From an uncultured Clostridia bacterium (GTDB lineage Bacteria; Bacillota; Clostridia; Christensenellales; Aristaeellaceae): 37,634 nucleotides of DNA. The position numbers were made by a program, and so were the translations under genes. Where the stretch lies: NCBI GenBank assembly GCA_946543085.1, contig CAMNLM010000008.1, forward strand, positions 1 to 37,634, written 5' to 3'. The notes under the pieces were generated by a model. That model saw only the letters and a program-made list of their open reading frames with translations, had not been told where the DNA came from and searched no databases. How positions within the stretch are numbered: position 1 is the first letter of the stretch; every line of letters starts with the position of its first letter. Positions 5,256 to 11,973 of the stretch are shown one piece after another.

Positions 5256-6413
5256 ATGGAGTGTACAAAGTGCAAGAAATCCCTGCCGGAGGGCGCGCTG
5301 TTCTGCCCCTGGTGCGGGGTGAGGCAGGGCCCGCCGGTGAAGTCCAGGACCCACCGCCGGGGCAACGGCATGGGCACCGCGTACAAGCGCGGGAGCACCT
5401 GGCAGGCCGCTGTGGTGATCGGCTGGAAGATGGTGGAGGGGGCCGACGGGCAGCGACGCGCGACCCCCGTGAGGCGCACCAGGGGCGGCTTTAAGACGAA
5501 GCGCGAGGCCCTGGAGTATTGCGTCACCCTGCGGGAGAACGCCCAGGGAGGGCCGCGCAGGGCCCCACAGCTGCAGCAGTACTGGGAGACTTACGAGAAC
5601 GGCAGGCTGGAAAAGCTGTCGACCTCGAAGCAGGTGGCATACCGGGGCGCCTGGGCGAAGCTGTCTGACCTGCACTGGCGTCAAATCGACCAGATCGGCG
5701 TGCACGACCTGCAGACCGTCGTGGCGCGCGTGGCGCCCAGCTACTATACGGCCCGCGACTGCCGCACCGTGCTGACCCGGCTGTTCGAGATGGGCGCCGC
5801 GGAGGGCTGGTGCTCGAAGGACCTGCCGTCCTTTATCGAGCTGCCCACGCTGGTGGAGAAGGAGCGCGAGGTCTTCTCGGACATCGAGCAAAGCTCCCTC
5901 TGGAAGCTCTACGAGGCCGGGGATCTGCGCGCGGCGATCCCGCTCTTGATGATCGGCACCGGCATGATGCCCGGAGAGATGCAGGCGCTCCGGGTGGAGC
6001 ACATCGACCTGGAAGCCCGCAAGATCACCGGCGTCGGCATGAAGACCAAGGTGCGCAAGGCTTCGCCGATCTACCTGCCGAACGATGTCGTGCCCATCGT
6101 CGAGGACCTGATCGCCCACGCGCAGCCCAGCGGATACATCTGGCCGCGTAACGAAGACCGGTGGTATGCCGACTACTACGCCGCCCTGGAGGCCGCCGGC
6201 TGCCGCCGTCTGGAACCCTACTGTTGCCGGCACACCACGGCCACGCGCCTGGCGATCAGTGAGGGCATAGCGCCCCAGACGGTCCGCCGCATGATGCGCT
6301 GGAGCACGGCCCGGATGCTGGACCGGTACGCGCACCCGGACGACGCCGACGTCCTGGAGGCCGCCGACAGCCTGCAGCGCATCGGCGGAGACGACCGAAT
6401 CTGTAGTCAGTAG
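5256..6413 (+). CDS. int: Tyrosine-recombinase integrase with N-terminal zinc ribbon
   Basis: The 385-aa protein starts with a CxxC...CxxC zinc ribbon (C3, C6, C17, C20). An arm-type/SAM-like DNA-binding region (about 95-195) and a C-terminal catalytic domain follow. Recognisable elements are GTGMMPGE (about 234-241, the Arg I region), KTKVRK (about 263), CCRHTTAT (about 323, Arg II) and DRYAHPD with the presumed nucleophile Y358. The canonical first Arg is Met here, and two His positions are Tyr and Trp. The start at 5256 begins exactly at the zinc ribbon but has only a weak GGGGAAAGG upstream. An in-frame ATG at 5220 coupled to the leader peptide would add 12 residues. It lies directly beside attP. 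Confidence 0.9.
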   Translation: MECTKCKKSLPEGALFCPWCGVRQGPPVKSRTHRRGNGMGTAYKRGSTWQAAVVIGWKMVEGADGQRRATPVRRTRGGFKTKREALEYCVTLRENAQGGPRRAPQLQQYWETYENGRLEKLSTSKQVAYRGAWAKLSDLHWRQIDQIGVHDLQTVVARVAPSYYTARDCRTVLTRLFEMGAAEGWCSKDLPSFIELPTLVEKEREVFSDIEQSSLWKLYEAGDLRAAIPLLMIGTGMMPGEMQALRVEHIDLEARKITGVGMKTKVRKASPIYLPNDVVPIVEDLIAHAQPSGYIWPRNEDRWYADYYAALEAAGCRRLEPYCCRHTTATRLAISEGIAPQTVRRMMRWSTARMLDRYAHPDDADVLEAADSLQRIGGDDRICSQ

Positions 6414-6425
6414 TGTAGTCAGTAG
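6402..6425 (+). repeat. Tandem 12-bp arm-type repeats (P arm), overlapping the integrase stop
   Basis: TGTAGTCAGTAG occurs twice in tandem (6402-6413 and 6414-6425). The first copy encodes the last residues and TAG stop of the integrase; the second repeats them in frame. A third copy with one mismatch lies at 6624-6635, on the other side of the tRNA-derived core. This spacing and orientation are typical of integrase arm-binding sites. Confidence 0.7.
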
Positions 6426-6481
6426 ACCGCATTTTTTCGCCACAAGGCGAAATACTTGGGTGGGTGGCCCAAAAACAAAGG

Positions 6482-6520
6482 AAAGCCGAAAACCCTTGAA
6501 ATCACAGGGTTTTCGGCTTT
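6482..6520. terminator. Strong bidirectional rho-independent terminator
   Basis: AAAGCCGAAAACCC (6482-6495) and GGGTTTTCGGCTTT (6507-6520) form a perfect 14-bp stem with an 11-nt loop and T-rich flanks on both sides. It ends integrase transcription. After integration it would also provide a terminator immediately downstream of the restored host tRNA-Ser gene. Confidence 0.9.
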
Positions 6521-6521
6521 T

Positions 6522-6584
6522 TGGCGGAGAAGGAGGGATTTGAACCCTCGCGGCAGTTATCCCACCCTACTCCCTTAGCAGGGG
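6522..6584 (-). other. attP core: 3' part of tRNA-Ser(GCU)
   Basis: Read on the minus strand this begins in the anticodon arm (CCCCTGCTAAGGGAG, anticodon GCT). It continues through a class II variable arm and the T-arm (GAGGG, loop TTCAAAT, CCCTC), then acceptor strand CTTCTCC, discriminator G and encoded CCA. The D-arm and 5' acceptor strand are absent: the sequence before the anticodon loop is unrelated. This is the usual form of a phage attachment site that restores the 3' end of a host tRNA gene on integration. The host attB is therefore predicted to be a tRNA-Ser(GCU) gene. Confidence 0.9.
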
Positions 6585-6623
6585 CCCAAAAATACCGGTA
6601 AAATCAGGCCCTCCCGCGTCTCT

Positions 6624-6635
6624 TGTAGGCAGTAG
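6624..6635 (+). repeat. Third arm-type repeat (P' arm)
   Basis: TGTAGGCAGTAG matches the tandem repeats at 6402-6425 at 11 of 12 positions, in the same orientation, on the opposite side of the attP core. Together with the tandem pair it defines a P-core-P' arrangement. Confidence 0.6.
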
Positions 6636-6651
6636 GTAGGCATCTTTGTCT

Positions 6652-6849
6652 CTACTCCTCTACCTCCGGCAGTCCCGCCAGGCTGGTCAGAAGGCTGAGG
6701 ATCCCGGCCAGGACGCTGGCGCTCAGCACCATGCGCCAGTCGACCTCGCTCAGCACCATGCTGGTGCCGATGGTCGCCGCGGCGGTCTGCGCGCACGTCT
6801 TGATCGCCCGCACGCCGGCTGCGGCGATCCAGCGCTTCCAGTTACGCAT
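6652..6849 (-). CDS. Holin, r1t-like
   Basis: A 65-aa membrane protein with two hydrophobic segments (about residues 8-27 and 37-58) joined by a short turn. The pattern AIKTCAQTAAATIG...WRMVLSASVLAGILSLLTSL resembles r1t-type phage holins, which form pores in the cytoplasmic membrane to release endolysin. The start at 6849 follows AAGGAGAAAGGC. A longer upstream in-frame ATG has no ribosome binding site. It is the last gene of the late operon, next to attP, and overlaps DUF6275 by 8 bp. Confidence 0.85.
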   Translation of the reverse strand: MRNWKRWIAAAGVRAIKTCAQTAAATIGTSMVLSEVDWRMVLSASVLAGILSLLTSLAGLPEVEE

Positions 6850-7099
6850 GCCTTTCTCCTTCCCGAATGACACGGTTCTCGAACTTCTTGTAAGCATCGA
6901 GATACCATTCCTTCTTGTCGCCGTTGTAGGTCAGTTCGTAGTACATGCCGTCGAACAGGGTGCTGGACAGCAGGTACTTCCAGTTCTGAAGCGCCTTGGA
7001 CTTCCATACCGTGAACACCTCAAACGTCGGGGTCGGGTCGGATTTGTCCAGATGCTCCCTGATGTAGTTCTCCACGATCTTGATGGCGATACTGTCCAC
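6842..7099 (-). CDS. DUF6275 family phage protein
   Basis: The 85-aa protein carries the conserved block WKSKALQNWKYLLSS and DGMYYELTYNGDKKEWYLDA typical of DUF6275, a family found in Bacillota phages with no known function. The start is GTG at 7099, with AGGAGG 10 bases upstream. It sits in the lysis cassette between a coiled-coil membrane protein and the holin. Confidence 0.82.
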   Translation of the reverse strand: MDSIAIKIVENYIREHLDKSDPTPTFEVFTVWKSKALQNWKYLLSSTLFDGMYYELTYNGDKKEWYLDAYKKFENRVIREGERHA

Positions 7100-7103
7100 G
7101 TAG

Positions 7104-7463
7104 TCATTTCCTCCTAATCAAATAGTCATTAATCTCCGTCATGCTGTCTTTCAGCTTATCCGTTGAGTTGCCGTTGGTCTCATGGGAAAGTAGCGCCAGC
7201 ACGCCTCTGAGCATGATGGTGCTCTGCTCTCTCATATCCTGCATCCGGGTTTCCATGGCGTCCAGCCTGTCCTTGTCCTTCTGCAGCAGTTCGTCGTGCC
7301 GGTCTACCCGCGCTTGGAGTTTGACCACGGGAGAATCGCGCAGGCGCTTTTCTTCCCGGTGAATCTTGATAGCATCCATAATGCTCTTGTACGCGCCCAG
7401 CAACACGAGGATGACCGCCGCCGCGACAACAAGCTGCTCGAAGGTAAGAGCCTGCACCGGCAT
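7104..7463 (-). CDS. Membrane-anchored coiled-coil protein of the lysis cassette
   Basis: This 119-aa protein has one N-terminal transmembrane segment (LVVAAAVILVLLGAY, about 10-24) followed by a charged coiled coil (about 30-90). The layout resembles XhlA-like or spanin-like lysis accessory proteins, but no family is certain. The ATG at 7463 shares a base with the stop of the 24-aa gene (TAATG), and AGGTGGGG is correctly spaced. A GTG at 7475 is an alternative start. Confidence 0.75.
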   Translation of the reverse strand: MPVQALTFEQLVVAAAVILVLLGAYKSIMDAIKIHREEKRLRDSPVVKLQARVDRHDELLQKDKDRLDAMETRMQDMREQSTIMLRGVLALLSHETNGNSTDKLKDSMTEINDYLIRRK

Positions 7464-7537
7464 TACAATCCCCACCTTTCAGAGCACCAGACCATCCACA
7501 GCAGCATGAGAACGAAAACAATTGCAAGGCCGGTCAT
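7463..7537 (-). CDS. 24-aa transmembrane micropeptide between endolysin and coiled-coil protein
   Basis: ATG at 7537 overlaps the endolysin TGA (ATGA), and its TAA overlaps the ATG of the next gene (TAATG), so the frame fills the gap with coupled junctions on both sides. The product (MTGLAIVFVLMLLWMVWCSE then RWGL) is almost entirely one hydrophobic helix. It could be a small holin-like or antiholin peptide; this is inference from size and context. Confidence 0.6.
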   Translation of the reverse strand: MTGLAIVFVLMLLWMVWCSERWGL

Positions 7538-8538
7538 CGCTGAATCACCCCGTATTTCTCGGAGACCCATGCATTTTTGCCGTTGAAGTCAATCAGTAGA
7601 TAGCCGTCTCGCCTTTCACCTCCGTAATTCCATACGGAACCGCACTTGCACACGCCCAGTTCGTTACCGTCTTTACGTTTGGGCGCGGTTCTGGCCCAGC
7701 ATTGTCCATTGACAATGCGAACCCTGTCAGATTGCAATGCTTTCTTTGCCTTAGCCATGGCGAGCAAGGTTCCTGCGTCCGCGATACCATCTGCAGGAAG
7801 ATTATGGTCATACTGAAATTCGATCAATGCAAGCTCTGTAGCGTCACCGAAATCACCGTCTGCACCCCATACGCCACAATCATAACCAACTGAAATCAAA
7901 TCTTTCTGCAGCTGTACAACATTTTCACCTGTGTCACCATTCCGCAGCCCAGTCTTTTCCTGTATCTTGGCATTCCTGCCGCAGGTAACGTTCGTTGCCG
8001 CGTGGTGATTGTCGTATAGGAGGATGTCTCCAGGGCACAGCCACGTATACCCTGTCAGGTATTTTGAGTCCGTCAACACCTCAAACCCTGCCGCCTTAAA
8101 CCGGCTGCGCATGTTGCCGGAGCGCGTGTCCTTCTCGATGGCCTCCAGTTTCGGCAGGCCCAGCAGATGCCCGATGGCCTTTACGTTCGCGGTTACACCC
8201 GCCGTGCAGTCTGCCTCGCAGGGAGTCACCACGTTCGCTGGCCTGTAGCCGCTTTCTTGCAGCCTCGCCCAGTAGGAGTAGCGCTGATACTGGTCGTACC
8301 CAATGGCGTTGTTCAGCGCCGCGTCGATGGCGAATTCCGCAATCATCCTGCGCACCGTAGCGTCAGGGTGCCGAAGCACGCACGTCCACGGGCGGGAGTA
8401 CCAGCTCCGCAGCTGCCACTCCTGGCCTGTCTGGTCGCCAGCCTTGCCCTCATAGAGCCTGCCGTTCTCGTCCGAGCCACTGTTGGAGATGTAATGGGTG
8501 CCGGAGCTGTTGATGTACCTGTCGTAATTCGTTGCCAT
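7534..8538 (-). CDS. Endolysin: NlpC/P60-CHAP-type peptidase with peptidoglycan-binding and SH3-like domains
   Basis: The 334-aa protein has an N-terminal cysteine peptidase/amidase domain (about 1-190) with the CEADC motif (nucleophile probably C111) and a His pair at 178-179. A PG_binding_1 domain spans about 197-262 (NGDTGENVVQLQKDL...GDFGDATELALIEFQ), and a C-terminal SH3-like domain about 273-334. There is no signal peptide, so release needs a holin. The start ATG follows AAGGAGGCACGGAT. Confidence 0.9.
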   Translation of the reverse strand: MATNYDRYINSSGTHYISNSGSDENGRLYEGKAGDQTGQEWQLRSWYSRPWTCVLRHPDATVRRMIAEFAIDAALNNAIGYDQYQRYSYWARLQESGYRPANVVTPCEADCTAGVTANVKAIGHLLGLPKLEAIEKDTRSGNMRSRFKAAGFEVLTDSKYLTGYTWLCPGDILLYDNHHAATNVTCGRNAKIQEKTGLRNGDTGENVVQLQKDLISVGYDCGVWGADGDFGDATELALIEFQYDHNLPADGIADAGTLLAMAKAKKALQSDRVRIVNGQCWARTAPKRKDGNELGVCKCGSVWNYGGERRDGYLLIDFNGKNAWVSEKYGVIQR

Positions 8539-8550
8539 ATCCGTGCCTCC

Positions 8551-11544
8551 TTACTGATAGATGGTAACGCCGTAATGGTCGGGGTCGTCAGCCAATACCG
8601 CCGGGTTGCCGCTGTGCAGGAGTGTCACATCAAACGGGTTAACGTCGCTCGTGCCGCTGCTGTCGAGCATAATACCGCCGCCGATGTACGTTCCCGTCAC
8701 CAGCACCTTGATGTGCTCAAGCGTAGTTGTGATGCTCTGAAGGCGCATAACGCGGTCACTGTTGGGGTTTCCCGTGATACATACGCAATTGCGTACCACA
8801 ATCTCCGCGCTGTCCTTCGCAGGGTTTGCGCTGGTTGCGGTCGAGCCGTGCCCGTAAAACGCCGTAATGTGGCTCCCGGTCATCTGGTTGATGAACGTGC
8901 AGCCGTCGAACACATACCGCCCGCGCGGGTCGAAACCAAACCCGATTGTGTTGTTGCGCCCGTACCCGGCATCGGGTATCTGAAACTCGCATATCACGTT
9001 GGTATACTCATGCACCGTATCTGCGTTGACGTTGTGCCCGTCGTCGTGGATGCAATAGCGCCCGTTCTTCACAACGATCTTGATATTTTCAACGTGTACG
9101 CTGTTGAGCACGTTTAACGGGCACCATATCTGTGAAGCAAGTACCGGGTCGGGCGCAACATCCGCAAGCTGTGCCGCCGTCGGCGTCCACTGGAGCACCA
9201 CATCGCCGAGCCCAATAATGCTCGTGTTCGGTGGGACAAATGCGTTAAACGGGAAATAATTACTGGCGGATGTCCCGGCGGGAGGAGCCTGAATGCCCGC
9301 ATCCTGGTACTCTTGGAAAATATCATACGCGCCGCCATAGATAAAAATCGTTTTTTGGCGCGTATTCCCCTCAAGGTTGAGCATCATTTGCGTGAAACTC
9401 GGGTTGCCGCTGTTTCCTCCGACGTAATACACCTCTTTCGCGGGTTTGCGGTCGAACGCGCAGTCAAAGAACGCATCAATATCGGCCTGGGTCATTGTCA
9501 CGCCGCTTGCGCTCCCACGCGCAAAGATGATGCGCACGCCGTCAACGCCATACGCTACATCCGTCGACGCGCCGCCCGCGTAATATGTCACGCTCTGCAT
9601 AACGCTCTCCGGGATGGTGTACATCGCCGTGCCCGTCATGGTCACGCGCTCCAAAAAGCGCCCGTTGCTATAGAGCACGGCATACACGCTGAGCGCGTGT
9701 GGGGTCGGGGTCGCGGTGTCTTTCGTCGCGCAATTGTTGGTAATGATGTCCCCCGGCGTAACCGGAATAATATCAGTTACCGCCGCGTATTGGTTGCCGC
9801 CAAAATTGCCCGTTGTCGCGTCGATGCTCTTCCCAATATGCCATTTGAGCGCGGCTGGGCTGTTGAGTGCCGCTATTTCCGTAAGCGCCTTCCCCAACGT
9901 CGCCGCGTCAGCCGTCTCTTTCCACGCGCTCCATACGCCGTTCACGCCGCCTCGCGCCCAGCACACGCGAAAAAACATTCGGCCTGAAGTGTCCACGCCG
10001 ATCTGCACCTTCCCATTGCCATTGGATGGAACCGGCGCATATGCCAGGCTGAGAATCATGCCTGAAAACGGGTCTGTCGGAAGGTTTTTCAGCGTCGTCG
10101 CCGGGATCAATTGCCCAATCATGTATATGCGATTCAACGCACATTTGTCGATTGTGGCCTTGTTGTCATCCGGGTCAATCCACTCTGCCGGGATTCTGTT
10201 TGACAGAATCAACGCATTTGTGGTAAGGATGGTGTCGGTTTCGAGCGTGTCAATGTCGCCTTCCGCCGTTGTAACGCGCCCGGCAAGAGCCGCTGCGGCT
10301 GCATCAAGGGCCTTGATTTTCGTGCCAACCTCAATATACTGCCATTTTTCGGCATTCCATGTTTCCGCCGTCTCAATATCAACCAGCGAATAATACAGCC
10401 CGCCCTCGTGAACGCAATAATTGCCAGCCGCAAATGGATAGGGAATGTTTTCATATTCCGGCGCGATAACCGACGTTTTCAACGCCTCAATGTTTTCCCT
10501 GGCCTGTTCTCTCTGTGCTCCGGTCAGGCTCTGCGCAATGTCATAACGAACAGCCCCCTCAACGTCTGCAGCCGTTGCCGCCCTGATCCACTCGCTCCAC
10601 ACGCCGTCCACGCCGTTCCTGCGCCAACACACGCGGAACAGCATAATGCCGTTGATGTCCACAGCCATCTGCACTGACCCGTTCGGCGTGCTGCCCGAGC
10701 GGCTGTAGCTGTAACACATAACCGTCCCGGTGAAGCCCTCGTATGGGATATGCGCGAGTGCGTTTGCTGCCGCAGCATTGCCGATGGTATAGATTCGGTT
10801 GATCTCACAATTGTCCAGATCGTTGTTCAGAATTTTCGCCGCACGGTCGTCACTTGACGTCTTTGTAACCATCGTGACGGTTTCCCGAACAGCTCCGGCG
10901 AGTTCCGTGTTGGCTGCCGTTGCCGTCCAATGGGCCGCAGTCCATGCCTCGGTTGAAGGGATATGCTGCTTCGCACGATACAATGCGCCGTTGTAGATGC
11001 AGTATGCTCCCATTGCAACAGGGAAGGTAATATCCGCATAATTGGGCGCAAGCATCGCCAGAATTCCGCTGTAATCTGTCGGGATCTGCGCAATAGCCGC
11101 GTCAATCGCCGCTTCCGCCGCCTCCATCTGCTCTACGAGGCTCCCCACATCAAGGGCCGTTTCGCCGGACGGGTCAATAATGGTCTGCGTGCTGGAAGGC
11201 TCCACCGTCAGCACAACCTTAAGCAGCGTCGTGTGGGCAGACCCGCTGACAAGCTGCACCAGGACCGCGATTGCCCCCGGAACCGTGAACGCCGCTGCGG
11301 GAAGCAGCACGCTCACGTCGCTGCCGCTCACCGTCCCCGCGCTGGTAGGCACCGCAACCGTAGAGCCGTCAGAACGGATGACAGTGCAGGCCACCGCGCC
11401 TGTTACCGTCGCCGGTTCGCCGTTGTCGAAGACGTGTACACCCACAATCAGCGAATTCTGGTCATTCGTGAAGGCCAGCCCGCTATGCTGTACGTATACC
11501 GGCGCATGCAAGTCCTGATTATACCATTGTTCAAGCGTCGCCAT
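8551..11544 (-). CDS. Tail fibre/baseplate adhesin with N-terminal BppU-like and C-terminal beta-helix-like regions
   Basis: The 997-aa protein begins with a BppU-like baseplate attachment region (about 1-150). The middle contains two kinds of duplicated module. One is a short carbohydrate-binding-like unit (AYCIYNGALYRAKQHI... near 180 and NYCVHEGGLYYSLVDI... near 370). The other is a longer unit (CEINRIYTIGN...GVWSEW near 245 and CALNRIYMIGQ...GVWSAW near 465). The C-terminal third (about 690-997) has pectate-lyase-like features. It is the probable receptor-binding protein or depolymerase. The ATG overlaps the upstream stop (TAATG). Confidence 0.85.
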   Translation of the reverse strand: MATLEQWYNQDLHAPVYVQHSGLAFTNDQNSLIVGVHVFDNGEPATVTGAVACTVIRSDGSTVAVPTSAGTVSGSDVSVLLPAAAFTVPGAIAVLVQLVSGSAHTTLLKVVLTVEPSSTQTIIDPSGETALDVGSLVEQMEAAEAAIDAAIAQIPTDYSGILAMLAPNYADITFPVAMGAYCIYNGALYRAKQHIPSTEAWTAAHWTATAANTELAGAVRETVTMVTKTSSDDRAAKILNNDLDNCEINRIYTIGNAAAANALAHIPYEGFTGTVMCYSYSRSGSTPNGSVQMAVDINGIMLFRVCWRRNGVDGVWSEWIRAATAADVEGAVRYDIAQSLTGAQREQARENIEALKTSVIAPEYENIPYPFAAGNYCVHEGGLYYSLVDIETAETWNAEKWQYIEVGTKIKALDAAAAALAGRVTTAEGDIDTLETDTILTTNALILSNRIPAEWIDPDDNKATIDKCALNRIYMIGQLIPATTLKNLPTDPFSGMILSLAYAPVPSNGNGKVQIGVDTSGRMFFRVCWARGGVNGVWSAWKETADAATLGKALTEIAALNSPAALKWHIGKSIDATTGNFGGNQYAAVTDIIPVTPGDIITNNCATKDTATPTPHALSVYAVLYSNGRFLERVTMTGTAMYTIPESVMQSVTYYAGGASTDVAYGVDGVRIIFARGSASGVTMTQADIDAFFDCAFDRKPAKEVYYVGGNSGNPSFTQMMLNLEGNTRQKTIFIYGGAYDIFQEYQDAGIQAPPAGTSASNYFPFNAFVPPNTSIIGLGDVVLQWTPTAAQLADVAPDPVLASQIWCPLNVLNSVHVENIKIVVKNGRYCIHDDGHNVNADTVHEYTNVICEFQIPDAGYGRNNTIGFGFDPRGRYVFDGCTFINQMTGSHITAFYGHGSTATSANPAKDSAEIVVRNCVCITGNPNSDRVMRLQSITTTLEHIKVLVTGTYIGGGIMLDSSGTSDVNPFDVTLLHSGNPAVLADDPDHYGVTIYQ

Positions 11545-11813
11545 TATGCCACCCCCTGCACCATAGATATGAGCGTTGCGCCCTGCGTCCAGCCGTTTTG
11601 CAGCAGCCCGGTCATCTGCGTATAGCCCACAAACGGGGTTTCCCCGTCATCGCGCACCCACGTAATACACTGCGTGTTCTCCGGGTCGCTGAACTCAACC
11701 GCAAGCTGCCCTACGTTCGTCCCGTCGGTCACGCTGATCTGGAGAATGCCCCCCGCCTCGCCGCAGAGGTCACAGGCGTGCTCAATACCGCTTGTAAGTC
11801 TAACCCTGCCCAT
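11544..11813 (-). CDS. Small tail-associated protein, 89 aa
   Basis: The protein begins MGRVRLTSGIEHACDLCGEA; its CDLC motif and compact size have no recognised family. The start at 11813 has AAGGGG 6 bases upstream. An upstream extension in the same frame is arginine- and cysteine-rich and lies over another gene, so it was rejected. It sits between Tal and the fibre gene and may be a baseplate or fibre accessory protein. Confidence 0.7.
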   Translation of the reverse strand: MGRVRLTSGIEHACDLCGEAGGILQISVTDGTNVGQLAVEFSDPENTQCITWVRDDGETPFVGYTQMTGLLQNGWTQGATLISMVQGVA

Positions 11814-11964
11814 GCTTTTCCCCTTCCCGCTGCATCTCACGCAGCCTGACCAACATCTGCATAATCTCGGCATACTTCGTGCAGAATTGCGTATAATTGC
11901 CGCCCACAAGATGCCCGAAAAGGGCATTCGCGTCCACGATAAGCGCGTCTATGATCTCACTCAT
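11800..11964 (-). CDS. 54-aa protein between Tal and the 89-aa gene
   Basis: ATG at 11964 to TAG at 11800. It begins MSEIIDALIVDANALFGHLV and ends in a charged helix (RLREMQREGEKHGQG). GGGAGGCAGC gives a good ribosome binding site, and it overlaps the next gene start by 14 bp. It fills an otherwise empty gap in the tail operon. No function is recognised. Confidence 0.68.
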   Translation of the reverse strand: MSEIIDALIVDANALFGHLVGGNYTQFCTKYAEIMQMLVRLREMQREGEKHGQG

Positions 11965-11973
11965 GCTGCCTCC

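Noticed and set aside
6433..6450. TTTCGCC/GGCGAAA hairpin after the integrase as a terminator
   Set aside because: No T-run follows on either strand; the strong terminator at 6482-6520 is sufficient. It may instead be an attP structural element, but nothing supports this.
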